33,454 nucleotides of DNA, taken from contig NZ_DCLL01000058.1 in the NCBI RefSeq assembly GCF_002321025.1, positions 1-33,454 of the forward strand, read 5' to 3'. This document shows, piece by piece, positions 8,268-16,104 of this stretch. Each line of letters opens with the position of its first letter. Position 1 is the first letter of the stretch. This DNA is from Acinetobacter lwoffii. GTDB taxonomy: Bacteria > Pseudomonadota > Gammaproteobacteria > Pseudomonadales > Moraxellaceae. Both the position numbers and the translations under genes were made by a program. The notes under the pieces are model-generated. The model did not search any database, was not told the origin of the DNA, and was given only the letters and a program-made list of their open reading frames with translations.

Positions 8268-9632
8268 ATGCATCTGCATATTTTGGGTATTTGTGGCACC
8301 TTTATGGGCTCGTTAGCGCTACTTGCACGCGATCTGGGCCACCAGGTAACAGGTTCAGACCTGAATGTGTATCCACCCATGTCGACCCAACTTGAAAATG
8401 CGGGCATCACTTTAATGCAGGGTTATGACCGCAGCCATTTGCAGCCGCATCCGGATCTGGTCATTGTCGGTAATGCCATGAAGCGTGGTATTGATGCAGT
8501 CGAATATATGCTGAATGCAGGTCTGCCTTATATTTCAGGTCCGCAGTTTTTGGCTGACCATGTGTTACAAGGCAAGCATGTGCTGGGTGTCGCCGGAACT
8601 CATGGCAAGACCACAACAACAACCATGCTGGCTTGGGTACTGGATCAAGCCGGTCTGGAGCCGGGCTTCCTGATTGGTGGTGTGCCTTTAGGCTTTTCAG
8701 AAAGTGCGCGTCTCGGTGGCGGGAAATACTTCTGTGTCGAAGCCGATGAATACGATTCTGCTTTCTTCGACAAGCGGTCCAAGTTTGTACATTACCATCC
8801 AAAAACAGCAATTTTAAATAACCTGGAATTTGACCATGCCGATATCTTTGATGATCTAGCCGCAATTCAAAAGCAGTTCCATCATTTAGTCCGTACCATT
8901 CCAAGTGAAGGCCGGATTATCGCGCCGATTACTGAGAGCAATATTGATGAAGTGCTGGAGCAGGGCTGCTGGACGCCTGTAGTGCGCACCAGTCTGGATG
9001 CCAACGAAAAATCTGAACTGTATGCAGAACAATTGTCAGCAGATGGTTCACATTTCAAAGTCCTGCAACAGGGCGTAGTCAAAGGCGAAGTACAGTGGAA
9101 TATGACCGGGCAGCATTCGGTGGCGAATGCACTTGCGACGATTGCAGCCGCTGAACATGTCGGTGTATCGATTGAAACCGCCTGTGAAGCGCTGTCCAAT
9201 TTTGGTGGTGTGAAACGCCGTATGGAACTGTTAGGCACAGTCCGTGGTATCGAGGTGTATGATGATTTCGCGCACCATCCGACAGCGATTGATACGACCT
9301 TAGAAGGCGCGCGCAAACGTCTGGGTGAACGCAAACTCTGGGCAATTATTGAACCGCGCTCCAATACCATGCGCATGGGCAGCCATAAAGATGGCTTGGC
9401 TCATTCTGCACGTCTGGCCGATGAAGTGATCTGGTATCAACCGGAAGGACTGGATTGGGATCTGCAACCGGTCATTGAGGCTGCGCCAAACAAGGCCAAA
9501 GTTGCACGCACACTGGATGACATCATTCAGACTGTGGTGGCAGAAGCAGGCGAGGGCGATGCCGTAGTAATTATGTCGAATGGCGGTTTTGGCGGTTTGC
9601 ATCAGAAGCTAATCACTGTTTTACAAGCATAA
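8268..9632 (+). CDS. mpl: UDP-MurNAc:L-Ala-gamma-D-Glu-meso-DAP ligase (murein peptide ligase)
   Basis: Reattaches the recycled tripeptide L-Ala-gamma-D-Glu-mDap to UDP-MurNAc, bypassing MurC, MurD and MurE. The 454-aa protein starts with the Rossmann motif ILGICGTFMGSLA, where IGGTFMG-type motifs distinguish Mpl from MurC. It has the Mur ligase P-loop GVAGTHGKTTTT at 107-118, the acidic EADEYDSAFFDKRSKFVHY and the C-terminal ligase domain with DDFAHHPTAI. A GGAG lies about eight bases before ATG 8268. It is monocistronic with its own terminator. AnmK and a lytic transglycosylase are encoded nearby, but in separate transcription units. Confidence 0.96.
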   Translation: MHLHILGICGTFMGSLALLARDLGHQVTGSDLNVYPPMSTQLENAGITLMQGYDRSHLQPHPDLVIVGNAMKRGIDAVEYMLNAGLPYISGPQFLADHVLQGKHVLGVAGTHGKTTTTTMLAWVLDQAGLEPGFLIGGVPLGFSESARLGGGKYFCVEADEYDSAFFDKRSKFVHYHPKTAILNNLEFDHADIFDDLAAIQKQFHHLVRTIPSEGRIIAPITESNIDEVLEQGCWTPVVRTSLDANEKSELYAEQLSADGSHFKVLQQGVVKGEVQWNMTGQHSVANALATIAAAEHVGVSIETACEALSNFGGVKRRMELLGTVRGIEVYDDFAHHPTAIDTTLEGARKRLGERKLWAIIEPRSNTMRMGSHKDGLAHSARLADEVIWYQPEGLDWDLQPVIEAAPNKAKVARTLDDIIQTVVAEAGEGDAVVIMSNGGFGGLHQKLITVLQA

Positions 9633-9655
9633 AATAGATTTAAGTGAAGTGAATA

Positions 9656-9678
9656 AGCCCGCCTAGCGGGCTTTTTTT
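9656..9678 (+). terminator. Rho-independent terminator of mpl
   Basis: A GC-rich 7-bp stem AGCCCGC / GCGGGCT with loop CTA (9656-9672) is followed by seven T residues. It lies 23 bases after the mpl stop. Confidence 0.93.
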
Positions 9679-9990
9679 AGCATATTAAAACGTTGATTGA
9701 GAAAAAGTGAACCGTTGTTCTGATCCTGCAATCCTATGATTTAAATATTGACCCAAATAGCAGATTTATCTCTGAACCCTCCCTGATGATCTTTTGTTGC
9801 AATCTGTACACAAGACTCATTGCAGCGCCATATCACTCAAGGCACAATCGAGAAGAACACAGGTATCTATAGGCCTGAAAGCCAGATCATAAATCAGCCC
9901 ATCGCTGTCACTATATAAAAGCAATCGAGGCGTTCATTATTCTCGCTGAGTCAGGTCATTCTCATTCCTCATTCCATTAGGAGATGTGTC
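9679..9990. other. 312-bp leader/promoter region of the alcohol dehydrogenase
   Basis: No gene is seen. It must carry the promoter of the zinc alcohol dehydrogenase gene. I found no clear sigma-70 pair and no -24/-12 (TGGC...TTGC) promoter. Confidence 0.4.
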
Positions 9991-11073
9991 ATGACAACGA
10001 TGAAAGCGATGGTCTATTACGGCGCAAATAATATCCGCTTTGAAGACCGCCCAGTTCCCACCATTTTGCATCCCAGCGATGCCATCATTAAACTGGAAAA
10101 AGTTACCATCTGCGGTACCGACTTGGGTATCTGGAAAGGTAAAAACCCGGAAATTGAGCAGGAGGCTACGCGTAAAGAGGGCAGCTTTAAGGGACGTATT
10201 TTAGGTCACGAAGGTATTGGCATTGTGGAAGAAGTTGGTTCCGCCGTGCAAAACTTTAAAAAGGGCGACCGGGTGATTATTTCCTGTGTCAGCCGCTGCG
10301 GAACCTGTGAAAACTGCCAGAAACAGCTCTATGCCCATTGTCGCAATGAAGGCGGCTGGATCATGGGTTATATGATTGATGGCACCCATGCCGAATATGT
10401 ACGCACGCCCTTTGCCGATACCTCACTCTATCATTTACCCGATGGCCTGAATCAAGATGTGGCCGTATTCCTCTCAGATATCCTGCCAACTTCACATGAA
10501 ATTGGGGTGCAATATGGCGATGTCAAACCAGGCGACAATGTCGCGATTGTCGGGGCAGGGCCAATCGGCATGAGTTGTCTGCTCACCGCACAGTTTTATT
10601 CACCCGCCAATATTATTATGGTGGATATGGATGATAATCGGCTGGAATTTGCCAAGACTGTCGGCGCGACGCATATCATCAACTCTGCCAAAGAAGATGC
10701 CATTCAAAAGATTCTAGAGATTACCGATGGACGCGGGGTCGACTGTGCCATTGAAGCAGTGGGGGTGGAGCCTACCTGGAATATTTGCCAGCATGTCGTG
10801 AAGGAGGGCGGGCATATTGCCAACGTCGGCGTACATGGTAAACCGGTGAGTTTTGAACTGAACAAACTCTGGATTAAAAACCTGACCATCACCACCGGCC
10901 TGGTGAATGCCAATACCACAGGGATGTTGCTGAAAACCTGCTGTTCCGGCAAATTGCCCCTAGAAAAACTGGCGACCCATCATTTTAAATTTGCCGATTT
11001 TGAAAAAGCCTATGATGTGTTTAAACATGCCTCCGATGAAAAGGCCTTAAAAGTCATGATTGACATGAGCTAA
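9991..11073 (+). CDS. Zinc-dependent medium-chain alcohol dehydrogenase
   Basis: Probably oxidises a small alcohol, or reduces the aldehyde, with NAD(P). The 360-aa chain is a standard zinc MDR enzyme. Catalytic zinc ligands are Cys41 (TICGTD) and His73-Glu74 (GHEGIG). Structural zinc ligands are Cys103, Cys106, Cys109 and Cys117 in a C-x2-C-x2-C-x7-C pattern. The Rossmann motif VGAGPIGMS is at 187-195, and the strand ending VDMDDNR carries an acidic residue that favours NAD over NADP. Tandem prolines or signal peptides are absent, so it is cytosolic. The start has GGAG about nine bases upstream. It is monocistronic with a strong terminator. Substrate cannot be told from sequence; threonine-dehydrogenase-like or AdhP-like activities are alternatives. 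Confidence 0.85.
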   Translation: MTTMKAMVYYGANNIRFEDRPVPTILHPSDAIIKLEKVTICGTDLGIWKGKNPEIEQEATRKEGSFKGRILGHEGIGIVEEVGSAVQNFKKGDRVIISCVSRCGTCENCQKQLYAHCRNEGGWIMGYMIDGTHAEYVRTPFADTSLYHLPDGLNQDVAVFLSDILPTSHEIGVQYGDVKPGDNVAIVGAGPIGMSCLLTAQFYSPANIIMVDMDDNRLEFAKTVGATHIINSAKEDAIQKILEITDGRGVDCAIEAVGVEPTWNICQHVVKEGGHIANVGVHGKPVSFELNKLWIKNLTITTGLVNANTTGMLLKTCCSGKLPLEKLATHHFKFADFEKAYDVFKHASDEKALKVMIDMS

Positions 11074-11084
11074 TCCACATCAGA

Positions 11085-11112
11085 CAAAAAAGTCCGCTAT
11101 GCGGACTTTTTT
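11085..11112. terminator. Terminator between the alcohol dehydrogenase and BLUF genes
   Basis: A perfect stem AGTCCGC / GCGGACT with TAT loop (11091-11107) is flanked by A6 and T6. It serves the rightward dehydrogenase gene and probably also the leftward BLUF gene. Confidence 0.92.
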
Positions 11113-11135
11113 ATTTTCAGCATTTACCCCTCAGA

Positions 11136-11609
11136 TCAGAAATAGGGGACATAACCACGCTGCTTATAGCCTTTTGGCGATGCCAGACTGGCCTGATTTT
11201 CTTCCAGGCGATACAGTACTTTGAGGAATTCGGCAATTCCTGACTGCTGTAAGGCATGCGGATCAAATTGCTTCAAACCTAAACGTGAAAATAAAGAAGA
11301 AATTTCACTGTGTTTATGCACATATTTCATTGACCATTCCGAGAAATGGGACTGCTCTACTATTGCATCTGCAAAACGTAGGACATTGTGATGGCGGGGA
11401 TCCTGACAAATGCTCTGAAATAAACTTTCCACTACTTCAGGCTGACCTTCAAGGCACTGGAAAAACTTGCCATGGGAATAATACAACACCCCATGAATCT
11501 GCTGCTGAAGATTGAACTTCCGGGCAGTGGCCAAAATATCGCTCAAATCTTGTAACAACTCTTGTTCAGATTCTATGCGTTCACTGGCATAGCAAAGCTG
11601 TAGGATCAT
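11136..11609 (-). CDS. BLUF-domain blue-light photoreceptor protein
   Basis: A flavin-binding light sensor resembling Acinetobacter BlsA in size (157 aa). The BLUF domain spans about 1-97. The key flavin-contact residues are present: Tyr7 in LCYAS, Asn33, and Gln51 in HGKFFQCLEG. The semi-conserved Trp92 and Met94 (SEWSMKY) are also present, so photochemistry should be intact. No GGDEF, EAL or other output domain is attached; the C-terminal 60 residues are a short helical tail as in short BLUF proteins that act by binding partners. It is monocistronic. In Acinetobacter such proteins affect motility, biofilm and metabolism in response to light; that role here is inferred. Confidence 0.9.
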   Translation of the reverse strand: MILQLCYASERIESEQELLQDLSDILATARKFNLQQQIHGVLYYSHGKFFQCLEGQPEVVESLFQSICQDPRHHNVLRFADAIVEQSHFSEWSMKYVHKHSEISSLFSRLGLKQFDPHALQQSGIAEFLKVLYRLEENQASLASPKGYKQRGYVPYF

Positions 11610-11805
11610 GCCATCTCACTAAAAGGAAGAATTAAAAACACAATTTAATCAATAATTTTAAATTAAGTCGACTATTTTTTAATCAAATATCCGTTTTTGC
11701 TTACATGGTTTTCAGTTTGCATTTCTGGATTAAACTTTTAACAATAGTGCCTGAATGATTAAACGAATATTTTCATACACCTACCATGAACATGAGGATC
11801 ACTTG

Positions 11806-12153
11806 ATGTTAAAAGATCTGATTTTAACCCTCGCCTTGTTATGTGTGTGCTTTATCCTGATGATCACTTTAAATAATTGGCAATTCAGCGCTCAAACCAA
11901 TCTGCTGATCAGTTCAATTTTTATTAGCTGGACGATCTTGAAATTTGTTGGGCATCGTATTTATTTTCATGCCAGTTACCTGCTGATCATGGCAATTTTA
12001 GTGATGCTGCAACAGTTTGAAGAAATTTTCTGGGCGATGACCGGCGTGATGGCAGGTTTCGGTTTATATACCCTGTTACAGGTTATATTGATTCCTGCCT
12101 TGAAAGAAAAACTGCATTTATCTTTCGGGAAATCCCCTTGGGTAGTTAAATAG
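11806..12153 (+). CDS. Small hypothetical inner-membrane protein
   Basis: I do not recognise a named family. From ATG 11806 the product is 115 aa with about four hydrophobic segments (near 4-22, 33-48, 56-71 and 78-95) and a basic C-terminal end. I prefer 11806 to the upstream in-frame ATG at 11755 because GAGG sits about eight bases before it, while nothing like a ribosome site precedes 11755. The extra 17 residues would also be hydrophilic and histidine-rich. Its stop overlaps the convergent GNAT gene by eight bases and no terminator separates them. Confidence 0.65.
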   Translation: MLKDLILTLALLCVCFILMITLNNWQFSAQTNLLISSIFISWTILKFVGHRIYFHASYLLIMAILVMLQQFEEIFWAMTGVMAGFGLYTLLQVILIPALKEKLHLSFGKSPWVVK

Positions 12154-12436
12154 CCGTTGCTGCGACATCGGCCAGACTTCGGTCACGTTTAAACATGACA
12201 TCCACATAGGAACATTGCGGGATGATGGTTAAACTTTTCTCACGGGCAAAATCGACCAGTGCATCCAGCATTTTTCGGGCAATACCGTGGCCACGCAAGG
12301 AATCATCAACCCAGGTATGATCGGCAATTATAACGGCATCGCCCCGCCATTGATAAGTGATCTCCGCCAGGCGGCGTCCTTGATCTTCCATAAAAAATAC
12401 ACCACCGCGTTTTGAATCTTGATATTTGATTTCCAT
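12146..12436 (-). CDS. YjdJ-type GNAT acetyltransferase, copy 2
   Basis: A 96-aa single-domain member of the small GCN5-related (PF14542, YjdJ/YidJ-like) family. The acetyl-CoA site is DSLRGHGIARKMLDALVDFARE, with the R/Q-x-x-G-x-A loop as RGHGIA. The preceding HTWVDDSLRG is characteristic, and PQCSYV follows. I use ATG 12436 (MEIKYQDSKRG), preceded by AAAGG; an alternative ATG at 12460 lacks a ribosome site. It lies 31 bp after the stop of a clear paralogue at 12468-12746, and the two are probably co-transcribed. The target of the family is unknown. Confidence 0.82.
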   Translation of the reverse strand: MEIKYQDSKRGGVFFMEDQGRRLAEITYQWRGDAVIIADHTWVDDSLRGHGIARKMLDALVDFAREKSLTIIPQCSYVDVMFKRDRSLADVAATAI

Positions 12437-12467
12437 ACGAATCTGAACCTTTGTTGTCATTTTTAAA

Positions 12468-12746
12468 TTATAAAACATCATTAAAGTGAGGCTCTCGCTC
12501 GAACACGGATTTGGCAAAAGGGCATTTTGGAATAATCCTGATGCCGTGTTCACGGGCAAAATTCACAGCGGCCTCGACCAGATAATATCCGACGTGCTGG
12601 CCGCGTAGACTGTCATCGACCCAGGTGTGTTCAATCACTAATTGATCTTCATTTACTCTTGAATAACTCATTTCTGCCAGACGTTTTTCATTTGGCTCTA
12701 CGAACCATAAACCTCCAGTGTCCTGTTGCTGATGCTCGATCAACAT
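12468..12746 (-). CDS. YjdJ-type GNAT acetyltransferase, copy 1
   Basis: A 92-aa paralogue of the downstream gene, sharing the identical ten-residue block HTWVDDSLRG and the patterns NFAREHGIRIIPKCP versus DFAREKSLTIIPQCS. The acetyl-CoA loop is RGQHVGYYLVEAA, slightly diverged from the usual RGxGIG. The start at 12746 has a very strong Shine-Dalgarno (AAGGAGAGG) seven or so bases upstream; the frame extends to 12782 without a better site. It is divergent from sotB across about 150 bp. The tandem pair looks like a local duplication followed by divergence. Confidence 0.85.
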   Translation of the reverse strand: MLIEHQQQDTGGLWFVEPNEKRLAEMSYSRVNEDQLVIEHTWVDDSLRGQHVGYYLVEAAVNFAREHGIRIIPKCPFAKSVFEREPHFNDVL

Positions 12747-12895
12747 GCCGATCCTCTCCTTGTTTTTAAACCAGACTGACATATTTTTCCCTGCTCTATT
12801 GTTAGATTTCTTTTAAAGGATTGTGAATCTGTCCTTCTGGCCAATACCGCATTTTGCTCAACAGGTTTAAACTGCCAGCCGGTTCCTTTTATCAG

Positions 12896-14095
12896 ATGTT
12901 TATGTCCAGCTCTTCTTCCACCTCTTCGGTGACGCGTCAATGGGTTTGTGTGATTGCTTTAGCCTCTGCTGCCTTTATTTTCAATACCACCGAATTTATC
13001 CCGGTGGCGCTATTAAGTGATATTGGTACCAGTTTTGCCATGTCACCGACCCAAGTCGGGTGGATGCTGACAATTTATGCTTGGGTCGTGGCGCTGCTGT
13101 CTTTGCCAATGATGTTACTGACCAAAAATATTGAACGGCGCTTTCTGCTGATGATTTTATTTGCGGTGTTTATTTTCAGTCATGTGCTGTCCTATTTTGC
13201 CTGGAGCTTTAGCATTCTGGTGCTGAGCCGGATTGGTATTGCCGTGGCGCATGCGCTGTTCTGGTCAATTACGGCGTCGCTTGCTGTGCGGGTTGCGCCA
13301 AAGGGCAAAGAGTTTCAGGCACTGGGCTTATTGGCTACCGGTACCGCCATGGCGATGGTTCTGGGAATTCCCTTTGGCCGGATGGTCGGGGAGGCCTATG
13401 GCTGGCGCAATAGTTTTGCCTTGATCGTAGTTGTGGCGAGCGTAGTCTGCGTACTGCTGGCCAAAACCTTACCTTTATTACCAAGTGTCAATTCAGGTTC
13501 ACTCAGCAGTTTAAAGAGCTTGCTGAAACGTCCCAGCCTGATGCTGGTCTTTGCGCTTACCGTGCTTGTGATTAGTGCGCAATTTACCGCCTATAGTTAT
13601 ATTGAACCCTTTACGCTGAATATTGCGCAATTCAGCTCTGCGCAGACCACCAGCTTATTGCTGATTTATGGTGGTGCGGGCCTGATCGGCTCTTATGTAT
13701 TTGGCCGTTTTGCACCGCATTTCCCCCGACTCACCATTCCGCTATTTACACTCGGGCTAGGGATCTCGCTACTGTTATTGCTGCCACTGTCTCAGGGTGT
13801 ATTTCAGCTTAATAGCTTGGCGTTAATCTGGGGCATCAGCATTATTGGGTTTAGTCTGGCTCTACAAGCCAAGACCTTAAATCTGGCTTCTGATGCAACC
13901 GATGTCGCCATGGCAATTTTTTCAGGTCTGTACAATGTCGGGATTGGTGGCGGTGCCTTACTCGGCGGTCTGGTAACGGCACATATCGGATTACATAGTA
14001 TTGGCTGGGTAGGAGCAATCCTGGCCAGCTTGGGTTTTCTGATCAGCTTATACCTGATTCAGCGTCCGGATTTCTTAGGTAAGAAAGCGCCTTGA
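12896..14095 (+). CDS. sotB: SotB-like MFS efflux transporter
   Basis: An inner-membrane DHA1-type major facilitator; E. coli SotB exports arabinose and IPTG. The 399-aa protein has 12 predicted helices. It carries the SotB-like stretches AAFIFNTTEFIPVALLSDI, MLTIYAWVVALLSLPMML, AHALFWSITASLAVR and DATDVAMAIFSGLYNVGIG, which I recognise as close to E. coli SotB. The ATG is at 12896 or 12902; neither has a strong ribosome site, and the frame is open from 12854. The substrate in this organism is not known from the sequence. No terminator hairpin was found immediately after the stop. Confidence 0.85.
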   Translation: MFMSSSSSTSSVTRQWVCVIALASAAFIFNTTEFIPVALLSDIGTSFAMSPTQVGWMLTIYAWVVALLSLPMMLLTKNIERRFLLMILFAVFIFSHVLSYFAWSFSILVLSRIGIAVAHALFWSITASLAVRVAPKGKEFQALGLLATGTAMAMVLGIPFGRMVGEAYGWRNSFALIVVVASVVCVLLAKTLPLLPSVNSGSLSSLKSLLKRPSLMLVFALTVLVISAQFTAYSYIEPFTLNIAQFSSAQTTSLLLIYGGAGLIGSYVFGRFAPHFPRLTIPLFTLGLGISLLLLLPLSQGVFQLNSLALIWGISIIGFSLALQAKTLNLASDATDVAMAIFSGLYNVGIGGGALLGGLVTAHIGLHSIGWVGAILASLGFLISLYLIQRPDFLGKKAP

Positions 14096-14179
14096 AGCAT
14101 GATTTTTGTAAATGAAATTGTAGTCTTAGCAAAAATCTGTCATGCTTGCTGCACATTGAGCTACCGCTCAAATAAAATT

Positions 14180-14397
14180 TAGTTTGAACAAGGGGAGTAG
14201 CCTCCTCCAAGCGTTTAAGAATGAAATTTCAATTTTTAAACGTGTCAGAATATCGTCATTACACTTTGCAAAAAGTCGGTATCTGAGCATCTTGAAGTCA
14301 CACTTTATATAAAAAAGTGGAACAGTAAGATGTAGGCAAGACCTTGATCATGTTGTTATAGATGTTTTTCATCTGGCAACTGGTCAAGGTTTTTTTA
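14180..14397 (+). promoter_or_regulatory. yybP-ykoY (Mn2+) riboswitch leader of alx
   Basis: The 330-bp gap before alx contains AAGGGGAGTAGCCTCC (from 14190), the conserved first-loop signature GGGGAGUAGC of the yybP-ykoY class. It is followed about 50 nt later by GTGTCAGAATATCGTCATT, resembling the second conserved loop. A terminator-like hairpin with a T-tract closes the leader at 14341-14397. This RNA class binds Mn2+ and is known upstream of alx and mntP in enterobacteria. Exact helix borders are not resolved by eye. Confidence 0.8.
14341..14397 (+). terminator. Terminator-like expression platform of the alx riboswitch
   Basis: ACCTTGATCA (14341-14350) pairs imperfectly with TGGTCAAGGT (14381-14390) over a long loop that itself holds a small GATGTTTTTCATC hairpin. 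T7 follows directly. Its place between the aptamer and the alx start fits a transcriptional switch. Confidence 0.65.
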
Positions 14398-14426
14398 TGG
14401 CTAGTTGTCCGATGTGGAGAATTCAC

Positions 14427-15392
14427 ATGGAAACCATTGGTACACTCTGGCTGTATCTCGTCTTTTTCGCGATTGTCGCAGTCATGCTGATAATCGATTT
14501 TGTCGGCTTTAAGCATCAGCATGGTCAGGAAGTTAAAGTCCGTACTGCTGCCTACTGGAGTATTGCCTGGGTCAGTGTCGCGACTTTATTTGGTGGCGGC
14601 TTATGGCTGTATCTGGAGCAGACCGCAGGCACGGCAATTGCCAATGCTAAGGTCATGGAATACTTTGCCGGTTATCTGCTGGAAAAATCCCTGGCGATTG
14701 ATAACGTCTTTGTCTGGCTGATGATCTTCGCGGCCTTCGCCATTCCACCCGCACTGCAACGCAAGCTGCTGTTATATGGCGTACTGGGTGCGATTGTGCT
14801 CAGAACTATCTTTATTTTTATTGGTGCGTGGTTCGTGCAGGAATTCTCCTGGATTCTATATATCTTCGGTGCGTTCCTGGTGTATACCGGCTTCAAATTC
14901 CTGCGTGGTCAGCATGAAGAAGACAGCAATATTGAAGATATGGCGATTCTAAAATGGCTGCGTAAACATATGCGTATTACCCCGCAACTTCAGGGCGACA
15001 AATTCTTTGTCCGTCAAAATGGTTTGCTCTGGGCAACGCCGTTGTTCCTGGTCCTGATCCTGGTTGAAGCCTCTGATGTCATCTTTGCCGTCGATTCTAT
15101 TCCGGCTATTTTTGCCGTCACCACCGATCCCTTCATTGTCCTCACTGCAAACCTGATGGCGATTTTAGGCCTGCGCGCAATGTTCTTCCTGCTCTCGGGC
15201 GCAGCCTCAAAAATGCATTATCTGCCTTATGGCCTCGGGATCATTCTGGTCTTTATCGGCTTTAAGATGCTGATGCTAGATGTGTTCCATATGCCGATCT
15301 GGATTTCTTTGAGCTTTATTGTGATTGTCCTGACTGTGACCGCGATCTTGTCGATTCGTCATAGCAAGAAATATAACGAAACCACCCTGTAA
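14427..15392 (+). CDS. alx: TerC-family manganese exporter Alx
   Basis: An integral membrane protein of 321 aa, the same length as E. coli Alx. It has the TerC signatures EKSLAIDNVFVWLMIF near residue 82 and EASDVIFAVDSIPAIFAVTTDPF near residue 215, whose acidic residues within membrane helices are the presumed metal site. About eight hydrophobic helices are visible. Known relatives lower cellular Mn2+; export of Mn2+ here is inferred from homology and the Mn2+ riboswitch. I start at ATG 14427 because GGAG lies about nine bases upstream; the in-frame ATG at 14397 would overlap the riboswitch T-tract. Confidence 0.9.
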   Translation: METIGTLWLYLVFFAIVAVMLIIDFVGFKHQHGQEVKVRTAAYWSIAWVSVATLFGGGLWLYLEQTAGTAIANAKVMEYFAGYLLEKSLAIDNVFVWLMIFAAFAIPPALQRKLLLYGVLGAIVLRTIFIFIGAWFVQEFSWILYIFGAFLVYTGFKFLRGQHEEDSNIEDMAILKWLRKHMRITPQLQGDKFFVRQNGLLWATPLFLVLILVEASDVIFAVDSIPAIFAVTTDPFIVLTANLMAILGLRAMFFLLSGAASKMHYLPYGLGIILVFIGFKMLMLDVFHMPIWISLSFIVIVLTVTAILSIRHSKKYNETTL

Positions 15393-15404
15393 AAAGTAAT
15401 CATC

Positions 15405-15434
15405 AAAAAAGCCTGCATCAGCAGGCTTTTTTTT
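15405..15434. terminator. Bidirectional terminator between alx and the nucleotidyltransferase-like gene
   Basis: The stem GCCTGC / GCAGGC with an ATCA loop (15411-15426) is flanked by A6 and T8. Reading leftward, the hairpin starts at the stop codon of the convergent gene at 15433. Confidence 0.92.
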
Positions 15435-16005
15435 ATTGTTCTATCAGGGATAATTTGGGCCATTTTTGCAAAAACTGTTTGCTCAGCATGCGTTGTTCGA
15501 ACACGGCATAACTGACTAAATTCGGATTCCAACGCAGCTTTAACTCAAATAAATCTGCTAAACCGAAAGGGGCAATCAACTCCAACTCATCATCTTTCAG
15601 GCGCAGTGCCAAGGCCGTGACAGTTTCTGGCCATAATGACAGCGCATGACTAATTGAAGTTAAAGGCTCAATACTTTCATTTTGATCGGTACGATACCAC
15701 TCATGTACAAAGGCTTGATTGGTCACATCCCAACAGATATCTGGAAAATAGTCTTTTAACTGATCTGTAAGTTGCTGTTCTATAGCGCGAGCCTGCTTAT
15801 TTTCGTCATAGAAAATTACATCGACCTCAGTATGATTCATTTCATATTCCCAGTCATGTAAATGCGCCCAGATCACATGACGTAACACACCCGCTGCGAC
15901 ATAAGCTTCAGAGTGCAATTGTGCTAACTGATGCAAGATGCGCATTAAGGTCGGCTGCGCACGCACGATCTGTTGAAATTGATCATGATCATTGGATGGG
16001 GTCAT
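15433..16005 (-). CDS. Nucleotidyltransferase-like family protein (DUF925, NTP_transf_6)
   Basis: A 190-aa cytosolic protein resembling PF06042. The visible family features are AAGVLRHVIWAHLHD (replacing the usual GGxxxRN-W), EVDVIFYDENK as the nucleotidyltransferase-fold acidic motif, and FGLADLFELKLRWNP near the C-terminus. Reaction and substrate are unknown for the family. I use ATG 16005 (MTPSNDHDQF); an in-frame TTG at 16056 would add 17 residues and overlap the guaD leader. No strong ribosome site precedes either. It is divergent from guaD with about 100 bp between starts. Confidence 0.8.
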   Translation of the reverse strand: MTPSNDHDQFQQIVRAQPTLMRILHQLAQLHSEAYVAAGVLRHVIWAHLHDWEYEMNHTEVDVIFYDENKQARAIEQQLTDQLKDYFPDICWDVTNQAFVHEWYRTDQNESIEPLTSISHALSLWPETVTALALRLKDDELELIAPFGLADLFELKLRWNPNLVSYAVFEQRMLSKQFLQKWPKLSLIEQ

Positions 16006-16104
16006 AAAAGAATCTGGATCACTATTTAAATATGAATGTTCATACAAACATGGCAATTTTTTCAGCTACAATCAATCGAAAAAATCAAAAAGCGTAGGTT
16101 TAAA

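Noticed and set aside
8882..9376. 164-codon and neighbouring minus-strand ORFs inside mpl
   Set aside because: They overlap each other and the clear mpl coding frame and have no domain-like pattern.
14298..14522. Minus-strand ORF across the alx leader
   Set aside because: It is antisense to the riboswitch and the alx start and has no ribosome site of note.
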